A DNA stretch of 12,463 nucleotides from Pseudomonadota bacterium (GTDB lineage: Bacteria > Pseudomonadota > Gammaproteobacteria > Burkholderiales > Ferrovaceae). Positions 1 to 6,768 of the stretch are shown here, piece by piece. Where the stretch lies: assembly GCA_021794775.1 (NCBI GenBank), contig JAJYQG010000226.1, positions 1-12,463 on the forward strand. Reading direction: 5' to 3'. Positions within the stretch are counted from its first letter, which is position 1. Every line of letters starts with the position of its first letter. Under the pieces are notes generated by a model, which worked only from the letters and a program-made list of their open reading frames with translations, searched no databases and was not told where the DNA came from. The translations under genes and the position numbers were made by a program.

Positions 1-1
1 C

Positions 2-157
2 GATCGTTACTTCGACCGCTCTTCGGTGGCCACCTTAAGCTTTGAATCCGGTATTCACCAATTGGCGGCGACCCCCGTCAGTTTGCATATCCCGGACATC
101 AGCGCAACCCTCGCCGCTGTTCATGCAGCACGGGGCATGCATCCATCAAACTGCTGA
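2..157 (+). CDS. hemX: HemX-like protein, C-terminal fragment
   Basis: An open frame runs in from the left edge and ends at a TGA at 155-157, giving 51 residues that start DRYFDRSS and include the stretch HIPDISATLAAVHAARG. HemX proteins (often annotated as uroporphyrin-III C-methyltransferase-related, single-pass inner-membrane proteins with a periplasmic domain) end in a similar way: a YFD motif, then a proline-led helix. The identification rests mainly on position, because the next frame is a clear HemY N-terminal domain and hemX-hemY is the usual order in beta- and gammaproteobacteria. The 5' part lies outside the window. The frame overlaps or abuts the start of hemY, depending on which hemY start is used. 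HemX is thought to act with HemY near tetrapyrrole synthesis, but its biochemical role is not firmly known. Confidence 0.65.
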   Translation, partial: DRYFDRSSVATLSFESGIHQLAATPVSLHIPDISATLAAVHAARGMHPSNC

Positions 158-699
158 CCTGGGTAACCGTTTTGGTTCTGTTGATTGCCGTGACGGTCAT
201 TGCGCTGCATATCCATTCGGGCTATGTACTGATCGTGGCAGCTCCGTGGCGTATGGAAATATCGCTGCATGTATTCGGCGTCGGTCTGCTGCTGCTGTTG
301 CTGGCCCTCAACTTGAGCATCACCCTGGTCATTCGCATCTGGAAGTTGCCCGCGCGCATGCGCGACTACCACCTGCATCGCACCCGAACCAAAGCGCGTT
401 TGGCACTTATGCAAGGAATAACCGCCTACTTTTCTGGCGACACGAAACGGGCCGAGAAGTTGGCCTCACAGGCCCTTAAAGGCAAGGAAGAAATGGCCAT
501 CTGCCTGATGCTCGGCGCGCTTTCAGCGCATGAATCGAACCAACCCGACAAGCGCGATCGCTACCTGTCTCAGGGTCGCCGGAGCGACATCGCCGTCAGA
601 ACCGCGATGGAAGGTCTGGGGAAACGCCTGGGTTCGGAAATCTCAGGAGAAGATCGTGCCCCCCATCAGGTCCCCGATGGCACAAAGGGATCGGAATAA
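145..699 (+). CDS. hemY: HemY-like protein, shortened; start uncertain
   Basis: The frame encodes a typical HemY N-terminal domain: a first membrane segment (about LVLLIAVTVIAL), the conserved GYVLI followed by PWRMEISL, a second membrane segment (FGVGLLLLLLAL) and a basic stretch, then one TPR-like helix pair around ALMQGITAYFSGDTKRAEKL. HemY proteins are inner-membrane proteins of the heme region with a long TPR tail and are usually near 390-420 residues; this one stops after about 175-185. Its last 11 codons lie antisense to the end of the reductase gene. No ATG or GTG opens this frame near the expected start. TTG at 172 gives 175 residues but cuts into the first membrane segment. ATC at 145 would match the N-terminal length of E. 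coli HemY. The left bound given here is therefore the homology-based limit, not a proven start. It could be a working short form or a decaying gene. Confidence 0.6.
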   Translation: MKLLTWVTVLVLLIAVTVIALHIHSGYVLIVAAPWRMEISLHVFGVGLLLLLLALNLSITLVIRIWKLPARMRDYHLHRTRTKARLALMQGITAYFSGDTKRAEKLASQALKGKEEMAICLMLGALSAHESNQPDKRDRYLSQGRRSDIAVRTAMEGLGKRLGSEISGEDRAPHQVPDGTKGSE

Positions 700-1679
700 A
701 ACTCGCCTTCCGGCAAACCACGGCTCTCAGTAAACGCACGGAACCCGGCTTCCACCATACGCGAAGCGCCGCAAGCATAAATCTGATACCCCGACAGGTC
801 CTCAAAATCATCCAGAATCGCTTGATGCACCCAACCGGTGCGTCCAGACCAATGGTCTTCTGGCAAAGGTTCGGATAAAACCGGCACAAACCGGAAGTGT
901 GGCAGATGCTTTTCCCAAGACTGCACGACCTCCAATTGGTAGAGATCGGCCCGCGCTTGAACTCCCCAATAGAGGGTCATGGGACGCTGAATGTTGCGAT
1001 GGCGCGCATATTCGATCAATCCTTTGATCGGCGCAAAACCCGTGGCTCCCGCCATAAAAATCATCGGTTTTTCCGAATCTTCACGCAGCACAAAAGCCCC
1101 CAACGGACCTTCGAAACGCAGAATCGCACGCTCTTTCAATTCATTGAACACAAAGCCTGAAAAATTGCCGCCGGGGTAATGGCGGATATGCAATTCCAGC
1201 AAAGCCGCATCGTGCGGCGAGTTGGCCAGAGAAAAACTGCGCCGTTTCCCATCCTTGAGCAAAAAATCGATGTACTGCCCAGCCATGAAATCAAATCGCT
1301 CGTTGGCCGGGAGCTTAAGTTTGAGGATAACCACGTCGTGGTTGGGCCTTTCGATCGACTCAACCCGACATGGCAGCTTCTTGATCTGCATATCCTGAAA
1401 CCCGTTAACCTCGCGGGCCTCAATCACCACATCCCCCTCAGGCACGGCGCAACAGAACAAGGCTTTCCCGTGGTTAAGGTCGTCCTGCGTCAAGGCTGTT
1501 GCCTGATAAGGCCGATGTGTTACCCGGCCGTCCAGCACTTTACCCTTGCAACTGCCGCACGCACCGCTGCGACAACCGTAGGGCAAACCAACCCCTTCAC
1601 GCAAGGCCGCCTGCAAAATGGTCTCCTCTTCCTGAACCTCGAAACGATGTCCGCTCGGTTGAACTGTAACGAATGCCAT
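666..1679 (-). CDS. 2Fe-2S ferredoxin/flavin NAD(P)H reductase (CDP-6-deoxy-glucoseen reductase-like)
   Basis: The 337-residue protein combines an N-terminal plant-type ferredoxin domain with a ferredoxin-NADP reductase module. The cluster ligands are visible as C36, C41 and C44 in YGCRSGACGSC, plus C76 or C77. The flavin-binding RRSFS motif is at 147-151, the nucleotide-binding GATGFAPI at 211-218, YACGASRM at 301-308 and a terminal FYSDPF. Such proteins pass electrons from NAD(P)H through flavin and the iron-sulfur cluster to a partner. The family is often named after the AscD/E3 enzyme of deoxysugar synthesis, but no deoxysugar genes are here, so the partner is unknown. I chose the ATG at 1679 rather than the longer frame starting at 1715, because the ferredoxin domain begins at MAFVTVQPSG and a purine-rich GAGAG lies just upstream. 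The gene is convergent with hemY (34-base overlap) and divergent from the epimerase gene. Confidence 0.88.
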   Translation of the reverse strand: MAFVTVQPSGHRFEVQEEETILQAALREGVGLPYGCRSGACGSCKGKVLDGRVTHRPYQATALTQDDLNHGKALFCCAVPEGDVVIEAREVNGFQDMQIKKLPCRVESIERPNHDVVILKLKLPANERFDFMAGQYIDFLLKDGKRRSFSLANSPHDAALLELHIRHYPGGNFSGFVFNELKERAILRFEGPLGAFVLREDSEKPMIFMAGATGFAPIKGLIEYARHRNIQRPMTLYWGVQARADLYQLEVVQSWEKHLPHFRFVPVLSEPLPEDHWSGRTGWVHQAILDDFEDLSGYQIYACGASRMVEAGFRAFTESRGLPEGEFYSDPFVPSGT

Positions 1680-1710
1680 GACCGCTCTCTCAAATGTTGT
1701 CCAAAACCGA

Positions 1711-1716
1711 TACAAT
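1711..1716 (+). promoter_or_regulatory. Candidate -10 box of the epimerase gene
   Basis: TACAAT matches the sigma-70 -10 consensus at five of six positions. It sits in the 43-base gap between two divergent genes, where a promoter is expected. I see no good -35 box 16-18 bases upstream. A start point about seven bases downstream of the box would fall on or next to the ATG at 1723, implying a leaderless or nearly leaderless transcript. Confidence 0.35.
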
Positions 1717-1722
1717 GCGCCG

Positions 1723-2580
1723 ATGGGCCCCTATCTGATTGTCGGCGCCGGCGCCATTGCTCGACGGGTATACCCCCTGCTGCCCAATGCAGGCCGGGTA
1801 TTCGCTCTATGCCGGGATACCCAATCCATGGGATACTGGCGCGAGCAGGGCACCGTCCCTATTCTTGGAGATCTGGATAACCCGAGATCGCTGGAAAGGC
1901 TCGGCGGTCTGGCCAGCACCGTACTGCATTTCGCTCCGCCCACACCATCCGGGCCAACAGATACGCGCACGCAACGTCTTCTCTGCGCATTGCAGGGCAG
2001 CAAAATTCTACCACAGCGCTTAGTCTACATCAGCACCACGGGCGTGTATGGCAATTGCCACGGAACCTGGACAGATGAAACCGGAGCGGCCCGCCCCGAA
2101 ACGGCGCGAGCGCTTCGAAGGGCCAATGCCGAGATGCAACTGCGTCGATTTGGCCGCAACACGGGGTGCCGCATATCGATCCTGCGTGTGCCCGGAATTT
2201 ACGATGCTGGGCGCTTGCCACTCGATCGTCTACGACGGGGCGACCCTCTACCCGACAGCAATCCCTGGACCAACCACATCCATGCCACCGATCTGGCGCG
2301 CGCGATATTGGCTGCCCTGCATCATGGGAAACCACAACGGGTGTACAACACCGTGGATGATGAACCGCTGACCGTCCTCCAGTTTTATACCCTGCTGGCC
2401 CAACATTTTGGCCTACCCGTGCCGACCACGCTCCCGTTCGACCAGCTCAAGCAGCACCTTTCCCCCATGAGCCTGAGTTTTTTAAGCGAATCGCGCCGCC
2501 TTCATAACCACAGGATCAAACAGGAATTAAACCTGCAGTGGTACTATCCCAATGTCAGAAGTTTTTTAGAACGGTGCTGA
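1723..2580 (+). CDS. NAD(P)-dependent epimerase/dehydratase, YeeZ-like short-chain dehydrogenase
   Basis: This 285-residue Rossmann-fold protein has the dinucleotide-binding glycine motif at its N-terminus (IVGAGAIARRV, residues 6-16), an acidic region after the second strand (LGDLDNPRSLERL), and the segment YISTTGVYGNC. That segment is typical of the extended or atypical SDR group around YeeZ, where the classic YxxxK is not conserved. The later ILRVPGIYDAGR and NHIHATDLARAI segments also fit nucleotide-sugar epimerase-type enzymes. The substrate cannot be told from sequence. The ATG at 1723 is preferred over one at 1678 because homologues begin directly at the glycine-rich strand. There is no clear Shine-Dalgarno sequence before 1723, which fits a leaderless start. 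It is divergent from the reductase and 51 bases upstream of aroQ. Confidence 0.8.
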   Translation: MGPYLIVGAGAIARRVYPLLPNAGRVFALCRDTQSMGYWREQGTVPILGDLDNPRSLERLGGLASTVLHFAPPTPSGPTDTRTQRLLCALQGSKILPQRLVYISTTGVYGNCHGTWTDETGAARPETARALRRANAEMQLRRFGRNTGCRISILRVPGIYDAGRLPLDRLRRGDPLPDSNPWTNHIHATDLARAILAALHHGKPQRVYNTVDDEPLTVLQFYTLLAQHFGLPVPTTLPFDQLKQHLSPMSLSFLSESRRLHNHRIKQELNLQWYYPNVRSFLERC

Positions 2581-2615
2581 TTTTCTCTAAATTTCTGGAC
2601 ATTTCCTGTTATTTT

Positions 2616-2620
2616 GGAGG
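2616..2620 (+). promoter_or_regulatory. Shine-Dalgarno site of aroQ
   Basis: GGAGG lies 11 bases before the ATG at 2632. It decides the start in favour of this ATG over an in-frame TTG at 2614, which overlaps the site itself. Confidence 0.75.
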
Positions 2621-2631
2621 AAAATCGCGCC

Positions 2632-3066
2632 ATGAAAAAGATTCTCATCATTCACGGCCCCAACCTTAATGCGCTGGGTAGCCGCGAACCCGGTGTGTAT
2701 GGAACCGTCACTCTTGCTGAACTCGATACCCGTCTGCATGAGTTCGCCGCAACCCGCGGAGCGCTATTGGACTGCTTCCAAAGCAACTGGGAAGGGGCCA
2801 TCATCGACCGCCTCTACGACGCCAAGGTCGACGGCAGCCAAGCCATTGTCATCAACCCTGGAGGGCTCACCCATACCAGCGTAGCGCTGCGCGATGCGTT
2901 ATCGGCCGTGGCCCTCCCTTTTATCGAAGTTCATCTGTCGAACATCCACGCCCGTGAAACTTTCCGTCATCTCTCCTATATATCGGCCATCGCCAACGGC
3001 GTGATCGCAGGACTCGGAACACGGGGTTATGAGATGGCCCTCGAATATTTCTTGCATAAGGCATAA
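2632..3066 (+). CDS. aroQ: 3-dehydroquinate dehydratase, type II
   Basis: AroQ converts 3-dehydroquinate to 3-dehydroshikimate, the third step of the shikimate pathway, as a cytosolic dodecamer. The 144 residues are the normal size for the type II family. Visible motifs are [16 protein letters not shown] at 9-24 with the catalytic Tyr23, the active-site lid arginine region before it, [16 protein letters not shown] at 74-89 with Asn75 and His81, and [12 protein letters not shown] at 98-109 with His101. The gene begins a tight cluster: accB starts two bases after its stop codon. This aroQ-accB-accC order is common in beta- and gammaproteobacteria. The identification is secure. Confidence 0.97.
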   Translation: MKKILIIHGPNLNALGSREPGVYGTVTLAELDTRLHEFAATRGALLDCFQSNWEGAIIDRLYDAKVDGSQAIVINPGGLTHTSVALRDALSAVALPFIEVHLSNIHARETFRHLSYISAIANGVIAGLGTRGYEMALEYFLHKA

Positions 3067-3068
3067 CC

Positions 3069-3521
3069 ATGGACCTGAGAAAGCTGAAGAAACTGATCGA
3101 TCTGGTCGAAGCATCCGGCATTGCCGAACTGGAAATCACCGAAGGCGAAGAAAAAGTCAGGATCGCCAAATTTGGCTCCAGCGTTCCCCATTATCCCCTC
3201 ACCCAAATCAACGCCATGGCCGCTCCCGCCGTGGCTGCGCCCATCGTCCCAGCCCCGGAAGTCAGCAGCCCCGAACCCGAAGGGCATATCGTCAAATCCC
3301 CCATGGTGGGAACTTTCTACCGTTCCCCGTCGCCGGGCGCGCCACCTTTTGTGGAAATTGGCCAAAGCATCAATGAAGGACAGACGCTGTGCATCATCGA
3401 AGCCATGAAGCTGTTGAACGAAATCGAATCCGATGTCACAGGAACCATCCGTCGCATTCTGGTTGAAAATGGTCAACCCATTGAATACGGGCAACCACTT
3501 TTTGTCATTGCGACCGCCTGA
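3069..3521 (+). CDS. accB: Biotin carboxyl carrier protein of acetyl-CoA carboxylase
   Basis: AccB carries the biotin that shuttles CO2 from biotin carboxylase (AccC) to the carboxyltransferase (AccA/AccD) in the first committed step of fatty-acid synthesis. The 150-residue protein has the expected three parts: an N-terminal helical region ([17 protein letters not shown]), an Ala/Pro-rich linker at about 50-70, and a C-terminal biotinyl domain at 74-150. The biotinylation motif is [10 protein letters not shown] with the modified Lys114, and the thumb region [12 protein letters not shown] is present. The ATG lies two bases after the aroQ stop with no strong Shine-Dalgarno sequence, so translation is probably coupled to aroQ. 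accC follows 20 bases later. Confidence 0.97.
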   Translation: MDLRKLKKLIDLVEASGIAELEITEGEEKVRIAKFGSSVPHYPLTQINAMAAPAVAAPIVPAPEVSSPEPEGHIVKSPMVGTFYRSPSPGAPPFVEIGQSINEGQTLCIIEAMKLLNEIESDVTGTIRRILVENGQPIEYGQPLFVIATA

Positions 3522-3525
3522 GCAC

Positions 3526-3532
3526 GAGGGAG
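3526..3532 (+). promoter_or_regulatory. Shine-Dalgarno site of accC
   Basis: GAGGGAG lies in the 20-base gap between accB and accC, nine bases before the ATG at 3542. It supports that start and independent ribosome loading on accC. Confidence 0.65.
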
Positions 3533-3541
3533 TCGCCTGCC

Positions 3542-4894
3542 ATGTTTGATAAAATTCTGATCGCCAACCGTGGCGAGATTGCCCTGCGAGTCCTGCGCGC
3601 CTGCCGCGAACTGGGCATCAAAACCGTGGCGGTGCACTCCGAAGCCGATGCCGATGCCAAAGCGGTCGTTCTGGCAGATGAGTCGGTATGCATCGGTCCG
3701 GCTTCCTCGGCACTGAGCTATCTCAACATTCCGGCCATCATTGCTGCTGCTGAAGTCACTGGCGCCGAGGCCATTCACCCGGGTTATGGTTTTCTGTCTG
3801 AAAACGCCGATTTTGCCGAACGGGTGGAAAACAGCGGCTTCGTCTTCATTGGACCGCGTCCCGAAACCATACGACTCATGGGTGACAAGATCAGTGCCAA
3901 AGCCGCCATGAAGGCCGCTGGCGTTCCTGTCGTTCCAGGTTCCGAAGGTATGCTTCCGGACGATCCCAAAGAACTCAGAAAGCTCGCCCAGGACATTGGT
4001 TATCCTGTTCTGATCAAAGCTTCTGCAGGCGGTGGCGGACGAGGCATGCGTGTCGTAACCCGTGAAGAAGACTTGATCTCTTCTCTCGAACTCACCCGCA
4101 ACGAAGCCCGTACCGCATTTGGCAACGATACGGTTTACATGGAAAAGTATCTGGCCCAGCCACGCCACATCGAGATTCAGGTACTGGCCGATGAACATGG
4201 CCACGCCATCACGCTGGGCGAACGCGATTGCTCCATGCAGCGGCGACATCAAAAGATCATCGAGGAAGCGCCAGCGCCCGGCATTTCGGCGGCCTTGCGC
4301 CAGAAGATCGGAGACAGTTGCGCCGATGCCTGTCGTCGCATCCAGTACCGTGGCGCAGGCACCTTCGAATTTCTCTACGAAAACGGAGAATTTTATTTCA
4401 TCGAAATGAATACCCGGGTTCAAGTAGAACATCCTGCGACGGAATTGATCACCGGTATCGACATCGTTCAGGAGCAAATCCGCATCGCCGCCGGAGAAAA
4501 ACTGGCCTGGAAACAGAAAGATGTCCATTTGCGCGGCCATGCACTCGAATGCCGCATCAACGCCGAAGATCCTTTTACCTTCATCCCGTCACCTGGCCGC
4601 ATCACCCAGTACCACGCCCCAGGGGGGCCTGGGGTACGGGTCGATTCCCACATCTACCACAACTATTTCGTCCCACCGCATTACGATTCCCTGATTGCCA
4701 AAGTTCTGACCCATGGCGCTACCCGCGAACAAGCCTTGGCACGCATGAGGATTGCCTTGTCGGAAATGGTGGTAGAGGGCATCAAAACCAACATTCCCCT
4801 GCATCAGCAATTGCTTCAGGACCCTTCTTTCCAGGAAGGGTGCACCAGCATTCACTACCTCGAAGAAAAGCTGGCGCGCGATCGTCAGTCCTAA
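3542..4894 (+). CDS. accC: Biotin carboxylase subunit of acetyl-CoA carboxylase
   Basis: AccC uses ATP and bicarbonate to carboxylate the biotin on AccB. The 450 residues match the family length. Domain order is the N-terminal biotin-carboxylase domain ([16 protein letters not shown]), an ATP-grasp domain and a C-terminal domain. Key residues are visible: Lys116 in GDKISAK, Lys159 before the glycine-rich loop [10 protein letters not shown] (161-170), and Glu288, Asn290 and Arg292 in [11 protein letters not shown], all at the same numbers as in the E. coli enzyme. C-terminal motifs such as ECRINAEDP and [13 protein letters not shown] are intact. It forms one transcription unit with accB upstream. 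prmA starts 12 bases after its stop. Confidence 0.98.
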   Translation: MFDKILIANRGEIALRVLRACRELGIKTVAVHSEADADAKAVVLADESVCIGPASSALSYLNIPAIIAAAEVTGAEAIHPGYGFLSENADFAERVENSGFVFIGPRPETIRLMGDKISAKAAMKAAGVPVVPGSEGMLPDDPKELRKLAQDIGYPVLIKASAGGGGRGMRVVTREEDLISSLELTRNEARTAFGNDTVYMEKYLAQPRHIEIQVLADEHGHAITLGERDCSMQRRHQKIIEEAPAPGISAALRQKIGDSCADACRRIQYRGAGTFEFLYENGEFYFIEMNTRVQVEHPATELITGIDIVQEQIRIAAGEKLAWKQKDVHLRGHALECRINAEDPFTFIPSPGRITQYHAPGGPGVRVDSHIYHNYFVPPHYDSLIAKVLTHGATREQALARMRIALSEMVVEGIKTNIPLHQQLLQDPSFQEGCTSIHYLEEKLARDRQS

Positions 4895-4906
4895 CTCGGT
4901 GACCCC

Positions 4907-5800
4907 ATGAGCTGGATACAACTGAAGCTGTTCTGTGAGCAGGTTGAGGCTGAAGCTTTATCCGACGTTTTGTCCGAGCAAGGTGCGTTGGCCGTGACGG
5001 TGGAGCCACAGGACGGCGATGACGGCGACAACCCCGTGTTTGGTGAGCCCGACTCTCCGCAGTTCGGCCTGTGGCCCCATTGTCAAATCGAGGTTCTACT
5101 GTCTACTGGTTCTGACGTAGAAGCATTCGTATCGGAAGTAAGCGCTTGCATTGGACGCAAGATTGAAATCCGCTCCCAGCATGCCGTCGAAGACCAAGAC
5201 TGGGTACGTCTGACCCAAAGCCAGTTCGAGCCGATTCCTGTCGGTTCCGGGCTCTGGATTGTCCCGACATGGCACGAGCTTCCCGACCCACACGCCATCA
5301 ACCTCCGCATCGACCCCGGACAGGCTTTTGGAACCGGCAGTCATCCCACCACATTGCTCTGCCTGCAATGGTTGCTCGCCCATCGCCCCCTGCATGAACG
5401 CTTGCTGGATTATGGCTGTGGATCGGGCATCCTGACGCTGGCTGCCGCGCTCCTGGGTGCCCCTGCTCCGATCGGCGTCGATATCGATCCTGTCGCTGTC
5501 GCAACGGCCCGTGACAACGCCCTGCGCAACAATGTCGACATTGCCTTCTACGAACCCGACCAACTGGCCGATGACATCGTCTTTGATGGTATCGTTGCCA
5601 ATATTTTGACCAACCCGCTCATCGTGCTGGCTCCGCTGCTGCTGCAACGCCTCCGCCCGGGAGGATGGCTCACGTTGTCGGGCGTCCTGGCAACACAAGC
5701 GCATCTGGTCTGCGCAGCTTACGCTCCCACATGCCTCCTGAGTGTCGCCGGACAGAAGGATGGCTGGGTCTGCCTGCATGGGGTGAAGCAGGTATACTGA
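4907..5800 (+). CDS. prmA: Ribosomal protein L11 methyltransferase
   Basis: PrmA trimethylates amino groups of ribosomal protein L11 with S-adenosylmethionine. The 297-residue length is close to the E. coli protein (293). It has the N-terminal substrate-recognition domain (SWIQLKLFCEQVEAEALSDVL), the linker motif FGTGSHPTT at 141-149, the SAM-binding motif LDYGCGSGIL at 167-176, the acidic ribose-binding DIDP at 192-195, the ANILTNPL motif at 231-238 and LSGVL at 257-261. It lies 12 bases downstream of accC, with a short GGTGA before the ATG. prmA after accC is a frequent arrangement; the link is genomic rather than biochemical. Confidence 0.96.
   Translation: MSWIQLKLFCEQVEAEALSDVLSEQGALAVTVEPQDGDDGDNPVFGEPDSPQFGLWPHCQIEVLLSTGSDVEAFVSEVSACIGRKIEIRSQHAVEDQDWVRLTQSQFEPIPVGSGLWIVPTWHELPDPHAINLRIDPGQAFGTGSHPTTLLCLQWLLAHRPLHERLLDYGCGSGILTLAAALLGAPAPIGVDIDPVAVATARDNALRNNVDIAFYEPDQLADDIVFDGIVANILTNPLIVLAPLLLQRLRPGGWLTLSGVLATQAHLVCAAYAPTCLLSVAGQKDGWVCLHGVKQVY
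5793..5798 (+). promoter_or_regulatory. Candidate -10 box before gcvH
   Basis: TATACT, five of six to the sigma-70 -10 consensus, lies at the very end of prmA about 30 bases before the gcvH ATG. No recognisable -35 box lies 16-18 bases upstream and there is no extended TG, so this is only a candidate for separate expression of gcvH. Confidence 0.25.
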
Positions 5801-5828
5801 CGCTTTGTCCCGTGATACGGAGTTTCAT

Positions 5829-6203
5829 ATGCCTGTTCCCGCAGATCGCCGTTACCGTGCAACCCATCAGTGGGCCAAGCGTTTGCCCGATGGGATCTGT
5901 GAAATCGGCATCACCGATTTTGCCCAGTCAGAACTGGGCGATCTGATGTTCGCCATGCTGCCCGAGCCTGGAACTCCGGTGTCTGAAGGCAAACCCTGCG
6001 CCACGCTGGAATCGGTCAAGACTGCATCCGATGTCACATCTCCGATCACGGGTATCATCACCTCAGTAAACGAGCGAGTACGCCAAAACCCTGAAATACT
6101 CAACCAATCACCCTACGATCACTGGATTGTCTGCGTACGCCCGGAACAGGATCAAAGTTTCTTGGAATTGCTGTCTGCCGAAGCGTATCAGAAACTGTTG
6201 TAG
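5829..6203 (+). CDS. gcvH: Glycine cleavage system H protein (lipoyl carrier)
   Basis: GcvH carries the aminomethyl group on a lipoyl arm between the P, T and L proteins of the glycine cleavage system, and can also act in lipoate relay. The 124 residues fit the family. Visible are the N-terminal RYRATHQW (the usual HEW reads HQW), [14 protein letters not shown] at 27-38, the lipoylation motif ESVKTASDV with Lys64, and the C-terminal INxxPY-like [10 protein letters not shown]. The ESVK-A-SD form is that of true GcvH, not of the LbpA carriers of sulfur oxidation. The ATG at 5829, with GGAG at 5819-5822, is preferred over a TTG at 5805 with no such site. No gcvT, gcvP or lipoate genes are nearby, so the partners must be encoded elsewhere. 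Confidence 0.9.
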   Translation: MPVPADRRYRATHQWAKRLPDGICEIGITDFAQSELGDLMFAMLPEPGTPVSEGKPCATLESVKTASDVTSPITGIITSVNERVRQNPEILNQSPYDHWIVCVRPEQDQSFLELLSAEAYQKLL

Positions 6204-6241
6204 CTTGGTTACCACACTCTTTATTCACAGAAACCCAAACC

Positions 6242-6247
6242 GAGGAG
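6242..6247 (+). promoter_or_regulatory. Shine-Dalgarno site of tpx
   Basis: GAGGAG lies five bases before the ATG at 6253. It fixes the tpx start at the conserved N-terminus and rules out upstream in-frame codons that lie inside gcvH. Confidence 0.75.
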
Positions 6248-6252
6248 AAATC

Positions 6253-6753
6253 ATGACCACAGTCACCCTGGGCGGACAACCCGTTCCCATCGAAGGCAAC
6301 CTTCCCCATAACGGCCAGACAGCCCCCGATTTTTCGCTGACGGCTCAGGATCTGAGCGACAGAACCCTCGCCAGCTACGCAGGTAAACGCAAGATTCTCA
6401 ACATCGTACCCAGCCTTGATACCCCAACATGCGCCACCTCGACGCGCAAATTCAACGAAATGGCGGCGCAACTCAACAATACCGTCATTCTGGTCATCTC
6501 TGCCGACCTCCCCTTTGCCATGGCTCGTTTCTGTGCCGCCGAAGGCATCAAGAACGTCGACATTCTCTCCACGTTTCGCGATCGCGCCTTTCATACGGCC
6601 TATGGTGTCGGCATCGCTGGCGGCATCCTGCGCGGCCTTACCGCACGTGCTGTGGTCGTACTGGATGAGCACGATACGGTGCTTCACACCGAACTGGTGG
6701 AAGAAATCAAGAACGAACCCAATTACGAGGCTGCTTTGTCGACTCTCCGCTAA
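6253..6753 (+). CDS. tpx: Thiol peroxidase
   Basis: Tpx is an atypical 2-Cys peroxiredoxin that reduces hydrogen peroxide and alkyl hydroperoxides with electrons from thioredoxin. The 166 residues match the family. The peroxidatic cysteine is Cys60 in [16 protein letters not shown] and the resolving cysteine is Cys94 in ARFCAAEG, the same positions as in the E. coli protein (Cys61/Cys95 counting). The opening [15 protein letters not shown] and the APDFSLT segment are also typical. The 49-base gap after gcvH holds no convincing promoter; a TTGTAG...TTTATT pair 16 bases apart is too weak to call. The next gene begins 15 bases downstream. Confidence 0.96.
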   Translation: MTTVTLGGQPVPIEGNLPHNGQTAPDFSLTAQDLSDRTLASYAGKRKILNIVPSLDTPTCATSTRKFNEMAAQLNNTVILVISADLPFAMARFCAAEGIKNVDILSTFRDRAFHTAYGVGIAGGILRGLTARAVVVLDEHDTVLHTELVEEIKNEPNYEAALSTLR

Positions 6754-6768
6754 GGCGCTGGCCCATCC

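Noticed and set aside
353..364. Twelve-base palindrome CGCGCATGCGCG in hemY
   Set aside because: It falls in Pro-Ala-Arg-Met-Arg codons; I found no second copy or regulator context.
554..561. HIP1-like octamer GCGATCGC, also seen near 6579-6586
   Set aside because: Only two clear copies were seen, both in coding sequence, far from the density seen in genomes where this octamer is a real signal.
3473..4540. A 355-codon open frame on the minus strand opposite accC
   Set aside because: It is antisense to the strongly conserved accC; its protein is low in recognisable motifs and reads as a codon-bias shadow.
4617..4634. Hairpin CCCCAGG-GGGG-CCTGGGG inside accC
   Set aside because: It encodes the conserved HAPGGPG motif of biotin carboxylase, so the symmetry follows from glycine and proline codons; there is no T-run and the gene continues.
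4821..4841. Inverted repeat ACCCTTC / GAAGGGT near the 3' end of accC
   Set aside because: A seven-base stem with a seven-base loop inside a coding region, without a following T-run, is expected by chance in a window of this size.
5829..6203. Lipoate-binding protein LbpA of the sHdr sulfur-oxidation system
   Set aside because: The lipoylation motif is the ESVK-A-SD form of GcvH and no hdr-like genes are nearby.
6198..6225. TTGTAG and TTTATT, 16 bases apart, as a tpx promoter
   Set aside because: Only three of six and four of six matches to the sigma-70 boxes; too weak to list as a promoter.
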